The position numbers were made by a program, and so were the translations under genes. A stretch of DNA of 64,000 nt, taken from contig JAEMBT020000008.1 in the NCBI GenBank assembly GCA_018873245.2, positions 13,125,172 through 13,189,171 on the forward strand, given 5' to 3'. The notes below the pieces were generated by a model. The model had not been told where the DNA came from. It ran no database searches and was given only the letters and a program-made list of their open reading frames with translations. Positions 57,475-64,000 of the stretch are shown in pieces. This DNA comes from Archegozetes longisetosus. Lineage: Eukaryota > Arthropoda > Arachnida > Sarcoptiformes > Trhypochthoniidae. Position 1 is the first letter of the stretch, and each line of letters begins with the position of its first letter.

Positions 57475-58355
57475 TGTTATATGTTTACGGCTGGCATTAC
57501 CCTTCAATCCACTAATGATTAATGCTTTTTAACTAAAATTCGTTGTCCTTAATTTGCATCTGAAATATGTGCTAAATTTGACGGCTTGGATCAGCCTTTC
57601 ATGACAATTGAAATTTGACTCAGTATACGCCTAGCATTTTGTTATTAGATTAATCAAACTCAAGTCCGTTGTGTTTTACAGTAATTATTGTTCAGTCAAA
57701 ATAATTGAAAGCGAACTAGTTTCATGTAATTCAATTGAATAAAAAATAAATAAATAAAAAATACATATTTTGACATCAATGATAAAGACAATAGTATTGA
57801 TCACTGATATTGTTATTACACGTTATTTTTTTATTGCTTCTAAGCCAATACTAATCCTTCTCTGCCTACGAATGACTTGAGGAAAATTCGTTTTTAATTT
57901 TAAGGAAATAAGATGTTTTTTCACTTATTTCATACCCAGAGAGAAGTTATGAAACTCAATTTTATTTATAAATTATTTACTTATTGTTCAATAGCCAATA
58001 AAGCAATGAATTATTGTCTTAGAACAAAAGTATCGTATAATTGACTAAGAAATATATGACAGGTAACTAACTATCTATTTGTAAATCAGTCGTAACCTAA
58101 CTTTAAAGTGATCTGAATAATTGAATAATAGTAGGAATACGTGTGAATCAAGTAATTGTTAGTGTATTGGTGTTATGAATACGTGTGTTTCACTTAAACT
58201 GATTAGCAGGTTCTGCACGATTAGCAAAGCTACTCAGCAATCATTACAATTATAGGCAATAAATCTCACGCTTTTATACCAACTGCTCAATTATTACCAT
58301 TAATTAAGTTTAATGTGTGGACAAAGTAAAAAGCGTTTTTACAATCAAATAATTT

Positions 58356-58360
<5 letters not shown>

Positions 58361-58430
<70 letters not shown>
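58361..58430. repeat. (GA)n microsatellite, 70 bp
   Basis: The longest pure dinucleotide tract of the window. The Glu-Arg open frame across it is an artefact of the repeat. Confidence 0.95.
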
Positions 58431-58433
<3 letters not shown>

Positions 58434-59787
58434 ATCTTATGAGAACATTGCGTAACACTTTCTATGGAATAATTAAAAGCTTGATATTGAACTTTCGACA
58501 TGACAGTTAAATAACTTATTTTCAATCTATTGAATCGTTTTTGTTTTAGTTTTGAGAAAAACTATTTGTTTATCTAAGTCATTAGTTATATTTAGAGTCG
58601 ACCGTCAAAATAGTTCATCAGATCAGACGACATACATGAGTTGACCCTCTTTGAAAATCATTGTAAAATAGCTTAAATTCATTGTAAAATAGCTTAAAAT
58701 AGTGATGAAATACAGGTACAGTTTGTTTTGTCAATTTGTGGCCGCAAACAGAAAGATAAGAGATGAAGGTTTGAAAAGAAGAAGAAGAAAAAAATTATGT
58801 TCAATATGACACAATTGAAATTATACAGTTGACAAGTCAAGGAAGAATGAAAATATTTCTTATATTTCTTCTTGTTGACTACTTTTCTTTATTTGTAGTT
58901 AAGCTGATTTTTTGTAAAATGTCAAATCCCATATCCAAAGAATGTCAGAAATCTGTCCAATTACGTTTTTACAACTATTGTATTCTTTATGGTTTTCTAT
59001 GGAATAAAATCAATCAGTGCTGAGAAAAGCATTTTTTCAAAGCCACTGTGGTCACTAAATTTGTGCACTTCTTGACAAGCTATGAGTTTTACAACTTCTA
59101 TCTTATTTCATTTGAACTATACTTTTTCATCAAACTTTTTTTCAGCTCACTCAACAGAAAACTGGGTTAAACCAAACTAATTTTCCATTTCCTAATCTTC
59201 CATTTCCTAATTGCTATTCAATTCATTAGAAAATGATAAAAAGTTGATTTTGTCAAATAATTAATTATCGAATAGCTAGAAAAAGAGAGTGATAAGAACT
59301 CTGTTTTTGTCGAGCTTTGTCAAAACGAGGCTATAAGGATGTTATGGTTAACAACATCATTAATGGCCATCATTTTTACAGATGACCTTTAATTGAACTT
59401 TCAGAAAGACAACAGCTTCCAGTGCCCCATATTTTATAGGACTTCGTGATATGCTATGACAATCTAAGTTTTTTTTCCACAAACCCTCACTCTATTTGTT
59501 CTTAATCTTATTGTTTTTACTGTCAACGATAATTATGTGAGCCATTATCACAGCTCTTAATTATTATGAAAATTAAGTCTAAAACTGTTCAAATTAAATT
59601 TCCAACTTATGAATAAATCTAGAAATGTGCGAGTCCTAGAGGAAAGTGAATCCTGAAATTATTATCAATTCTATTGAATGTCATCCTTACTTCTAAGCTA
59701 ATTACCTCTTTTAGATGTACATAACTACCAATTGACACAATAAATTATTTAACACTATAAGCTCAATGCTATATCATCATTAACGTT

Positions 59788-59826
59788 GACAATGTTTTAG
59801 ACAACGTTTTAGACAATGTTTCAGAC
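59788..59826. repeat. 13-bp tandem repeat, 3 units
   Basis: GACAATGTTTTAG, GACAACGTTTTAG and GACAATGTTTCAG. Confidence 0.8.
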
Positions 59827-60768
59827 AGTATCTTAACTGATATCTTAGCCAACGTCTGTATTATTATCTTTCTCTCATTAATTTACCTGAAGAAAAGCAT
59901 AGATAAAACTTGACTTGTTTTAAATTTTTTTAATTTATTATGAAATTCTATGCTGTATGACAAAAATGAAGAGTTTTTAGTAAATAACTCATTATAATTG
60001 AATTCTATATTTTGTAAGAAAAATGAGTTTCGAAACAAACGTGTGCTATATATGCAGTATTTAGAATTGATAGACGAACAAAACAGTAGAGTTTTCATTA
60101 CGAAATGTTTAGTAATACACACGAAAAATTCAATATAAAATTCTATATAGACGTTCAATATTCATATGAATGAAATCCTCCTTGAGGATTTGATAGAAAA
60201 AATGTTCATTTACATTTGAGGTCATTTAAATAACGTTTTTAAATACCTCACAGCAAACAAGACCTATGTTTAAACCCAAAATCTACAATCTACTATTCAC
60301 TACTATTCCATTGAAATTTACAGTTAATTATTTAAATTGACAACTCCTTAAACTCAACATTTTTGTCATTTGATCCAAAACAGGTCAAAAATATCAGTGC
60401 ATTAGTTAGTTAGGATGAGATATATTGTTAGATAGAATTTAAGAGTTTAAGAGTTAAACGAAAAAATGTTTGACTCCCAAACTAACTGCAATCAACAGGG
60501 GTAGGAGTCAGTGTTCAACACTTAACAAACCAGTTATGCAACTTTTCAGATAAAACATTTGGTGGACAGCCATCAGACTATAAGGCATTTGTTAGCAAAC
60601 TTGAGAGGTGAATAGTAACAACTTTTTGCTTCTTACCTAAAGCTCATTGTTCACTAGTTTATAACAATTTATTCTCTATCTATTTGTTCATGTCTTAAGA
60701 TGTAATCTGAAAATATAGATTATTTGTCACTTTTGTATTGTGCCATCAATTAAAAGTGTAGTAAGAAA

Positions 60769-61195
60769 ATGGATAACAAACACAAAGGATCCCCTTATGA
60801 GCCAGATATGGAGTACTATCACTATCAGGTTAATTACATAAGGAATAGTCGTGCAATCGGTGTCTTATGGGCTGTATTCACAATGTGCTTCGCCATCATC
60901 AATGTTGTCGTATTTGTTCAACCGCAATGGTTAGGAGACACCGAAACCTCGAGAGGAACAGGTTATTTCGGTCTTTGGAAGTCATGTCGACTACTACAAG
61001 ACGGACAAGACCTTCTTTGTGAAGGAAGATTAGATGATTTTAGTTCAATAGCCACACCTGCCTTTCGCGCTGCCACTGTTTTTGTTGGCCTATCTGTTGT
61101 CATAATACTTCTCTGCTTATTATCAATGATATTATTTTTCTTCCTTCATTCATCGACTGTGTTTCACATATGTGGATGGATGCAAGCGGCTTGTG
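60769..61195 (+). CDS. LHFPL3/4/5-like tetraspan membrane protein, exon 1 (gene continues past window)
   Basis: The ATG at 60769 opens 142 codons ending at WMQAACG with donor GTAAGT at 61196, phase 1. It matches the LHFPL family of four-helix proteins in the claudin/PMP22 superfamily: NYIRNSRAIGVLWAVFTMCF (helix 1), FVQPQWLGD, GYFGLW then a Cys pair in the first outer loop (WKSCRLL and LLCEGRL), FRAATVFVGLSVVIILLCLL (helix 2), and HICGWMQ, the CAWMQ motif before helix 3. The NYVRNSRAIGVLW signature separates LHFPL3/4/5 from LHFP and LHFPL2. In vertebrates LHFPL5 (TMHS) is part of the hair-cell mechanotransduction channel and LHFPL4 organises GABA-A receptor synapses; which role applies here is unknown. 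Helices 3 and 4 are missing because they lie downstream, mostly outside the window. Confidence 0.92.
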
Positions 61196-63930
61196 GTAAG
61201 TTTTCTTCCATAGCTAAATATATTCTCTGCACAACAACTCTGTGCTGATCAGTTTGAAGACAATTTTCTGTAGAAGAATATAAGAGTTGATTAAATTTCT
61301 CTTTTCACTTGTATTATGTTGGAGATAGTCGTGAGTGTGTTGAATGTTGGTAATAAGTTACCAGTTATTTTGGGCGCAACCTTTTGTTTGCTCTTATGGC
61401 CTTACTTGCCCTCTTTTTGCCCTTTTTGCCCTCTTTTTATTTTATTCAAATATATTATGTGAATATTGCTGTGTTTGGGCTAGCTAATCATATCTATAAC
61501 TGATCATATAATTTAGACGAGTTTGTAGCCCTCAGGTCTGCTCTTTCTCAGAGTGAAGTACTCACGAATTTAAAAGAGAAAAAACTATTTACTCCCTTAA
61601 AGTTCTATATATATATAGATATATTTATATACTTATGTATTTCAAATATATTTATATATTTGAAATAGAAACAGAACTGCTTAAGTAATAAAATCCAGAA
61701 TAAAGTAAAGCAGATATCTAGTAGGGAATTATATTTTTAGAAAGTTGACAATGGATTTAATGATACCAATTTGAATTCTATCTAATAATACCTGAAACAA
61801 CTTTTTGTGAAACTTCAAATAAGCAAGTTGTTGGTTATTTTTTGCCTTAAGACCCAACATAAGTTCCAAAATAAACAAGAATAACCATAAACAAGAAAAT
61901 ATGGATCATATAATCTCACAAACTATTTCTCAAGTGATCCACAAAACGAAAAAATTGACATTAAATTTAAATATTCAAACTATTTACGAACAATTTGCTA
62001 ATTATCTGCAACTATTTACAAACTATTTACAACATTAACCTGAGTATTAGACAAAAGGTCTAGTCATTAAAAATGTGATAAGAAATCCTATAATTAACAT
62101 AATTGTATGAAATGCTAGAAATTAGTTTTACGCAAAGTCACTTTACAATCAAGGTTTGATGAACAACAAGCCTTTTTGTTCTAGTTTAATGTTAGTCATA
62201 TCTTCGTTACGAAGTATATCAATGCTCTAAGTCAAATATTTCAACAATTTTCATTTTCAATAATCCTGGTTTTCAAGAACCTCAGCTCTCAACGATTCTG
62301 ATTTTTAAGGATTATGATTCTTAAGGATTCCGATTCTTAAGGATTCTGATTTTCAAGAGTTCTGTTTTGAAGAATGTTGATTTTGAAAATTTGATATGAA
62401 AGATGTACCACTTAAATAATCTGTTTCTTATTCAATAGAGACCTTATAAGTAAATGTTTCCTCTCAAACCAATGCTAAATAAACTTTTTTGATAAGAAGC
62501 AAAGTGATAAAAAAGAGGATTTACGAGATAAAAAAAACGAATAAAGAAAACACGATAGCCTTTTAAGTAGATTTGAATAAATATTTCAAAAGTTAAATAT
62601 TAATAAAGAGATGACTCTTTTAAAATGATTACATAGTCAGCAGAACAAGTATTGTATTATTTAGCAATGCAAATACTAAACTGTTTATTATTGCATCTAA
62701 TAATGCATTTACTGTTAGTTTAGTCGAGTTTAGTCAACAATTCCGGCTTTAAGTTATGCTTCAGATGATACCACTTTTTTGTCAGCAAGTTTCTATCAAT
62801 GCTCTAGTTTTCATTACAAATAAGTTGTTTTCTGTCCAACAATCAATCGATTGAAACTAAACGGTTAGATGTGGAAAAACAGAGTAACAAAATTGAACAG
62901 TTATAACAAGTGCTCTATACTCATCCAAACAAATCAGTCAATACGTGATTCATTTATTCAAAATTGTTTCAAATTGTATGCAACTGTTCGGCTCTGAGGC
63001 TCAGCCGAAGCACCGAAGCAGAAAAATGATGATAGTTTGAGTAAGAATTGATATCCTTGAATTACTTTCCGAATATTTAACTAAATCCTTCCTAAACAAT
63101 TAATGCCCTCAATGTTAAGACCATTGTCTTTTTGATTTGTCACGAACAGCGAGTCATACTTTTTCACTCATCTAAACTACTACTTCTACCATACTTGACG
63201 AGTGTTTCAATTGCATTTCTAGCCAACTACTAAACATTTGAGTACTTCCTGTATTCTCTCTATTCTTCTAGCCCTTCGTTTAGAACATTTTTCTGATTAT
63301 CTCAATTTGAAGTGAGAGAAGAATAGACATTAACAGCGATTGAATGCAATTGACAGTATTGTATACATAATATATTAAAATGGAAAAAAATATTTAAACT
63401 GATAAATGGTTTTAATGAATTAGATGGCCTAAAAGTGTTGAATAAATTTGTAAAAGTAGAGAGTTGCCTATTTATTGGGATTAATTGTATGATAAGTATA
63501 TATTAGATGAGAAAATACGTATCAAACAAATTTTAGTCCAGTTAACTTAAGTGAAATGTTAGCCCAATTAAAACTGGTTGCATTTAGCTCACCACACTAT
63601 TGATTATATCAATAGTCGCATTGTTATATTAAATTTTGAAAGATAATCTTTACTATCCATAAGAGAAGTAATTATAAATTGAAAGTGAATAGTACTGTAA
63701 CTACAAATCATATCAAATATTCAGCGTTATAACAATACATAGGCTTTCAACCACTCCAATCTTAATAATTATTACTTTATCGCTAAATGCCCTTTCAATT
63801 TGAAAGGCTCTCTTTTTTCTCTTAAACTTAAGCCTGTTTGCATTCAATTCTCAAACACCACAAATGATGACTTCGTGAGTGCACTATAATTTTTGTTTAT
63901 CAATAAGAGATTAAACTTCCTTTTAGTACA
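61196..63930 (+). other. LHFPL-like intron 1 (or longer)
   Basis: Donor GTAAGT at 61196. It contains the 16-bp array at 62294 and otherwise AT-rich sequence. The right boundary depends on whether the exon proposed at 63931 is real. Confidence 0.6.
62294..62357. repeat. 16-bp tandem repeat, 4 units (LHFPL-like intron 1)
   Basis: GATTCTGATTCTTAAG with one to two changes per unit; two weaker units follow. Confidence 0.85.
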
Positions 63931-64000
63931 ATTAACAGCTATAGCTGTGGGCTTATTCTCTACAATAGAAATACCACAACATGCCTTACATTCACACAAT
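63931..64000 (+). CDS. Possible LHFPL-like exon 2, cut by the window edge
   Basis: A good acceptor (CTTCCTTTTAG, ending at 63930) is followed by sequence that, in the phase left by exon 1, reads VQLTAIAVGLFSTIEIP and stays open to the last base. It is hydrophobic, as helix 3 should be, but the FPxGWD motif usually found after this helix is not seen. It could be the true exon or chance. Confidence 0.3.
   Translation, partial: MNSYSCGLILYNRNTTTCLTFTQ

Larger units (their letters stand above)
54039..60768. other. Intergenic between the SUGCT-like and LHFPL-like genes
   Basis: Microsatellites and short tandem arrays only. Open frames at 58829 and 59883 show no motif. Confidence 0.6.

Noticed and set aside
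58313-58510. Open frame with a long Glu-Arg repeat
   Set aside because: It is produced by translating the 70-bp (GA)n microsatellite; flanking codons have no family match.

Overview
This is a eukaryotic, animal window. It is very AT-rich (I estimate about 28-30% GC by eye), most of it is non-coding, genes are split by GT-AG introns of 0.3 to 12.7 kb, and long (GA)n/(CT)n and short-unit tandem repeats are everywhere. Tracts rich in TTAGG/CCTAA, the arthropod-type telomere motif, occur at four places. An arthropod fits best, perhaps a mite or other chelicerate, but the species cannot be fixed from sequence alone and this assignment is inference.

Three host genes are well supported, all on the + strand. 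(1) A complete group III-like metabotropic glutamate receptor (class C GPCR) in eight exons, 13616-44873, 977 residues. Its venus-flytrap domain, nine-cysteine domain and seven membrane helices are all present. (2) A complete two-exon CaiB/BaiF-family CoA-transferase, 52398-54005, 422 residues, closest to SUGCT (succinate-hydroxymethylglutarate CoA-transferase). Its single intron appears to start with GC instead of GT. (3) The 5' part of an LHFPL3/4/5-like tetraspan membrane protein gene, first exon 60769-61195. It runs off the right edge, and a possible second exon begins at 63931. I see no functional link between the three: a synaptic or neuromodulatory receptor, a mitochondrial organic-acid enzyme, and a membrane organiser of synapse or hair-cell type complexes.

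Layout: 1-13.6 kb has no recognisable intact gene but holds tandem repeats, a 66-bp near-palindrome, TTAGG-like tracts, a hAT-like MITE relic (11430-11705) and, right beside it, a minus-strand F-box-like pseudogene (11713-12129). 13.6-44.9 kb is the receptor gene; its introns carry a well-bounded hAT-type MITE (25230-25472, with matching target duplications), three copies of a dispersed repeat of about 150 bp, and several tandem arrays. 44.9-52.4 kb is intergenic and has a fourth, inverted copy of that repeat. 52.4-54.0 kb is the CoA-transferase. 54.0-60.8 kb is intergenic with microsatellites. 60.8-64.0 kb is the LHFPL-like gene.

The most interesting biological point is in the receptor. The ligand-pocket lysine equivalent to mGlu4 K405 / mGlu1 K409 is a leucine (L416), while the other expected glutamate contacts are kept. 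This suggests changed ligand preference, in the spirit of the insect mXR (L-canavanine) receptors. I did not find a clearly new multi-gene system in this window.
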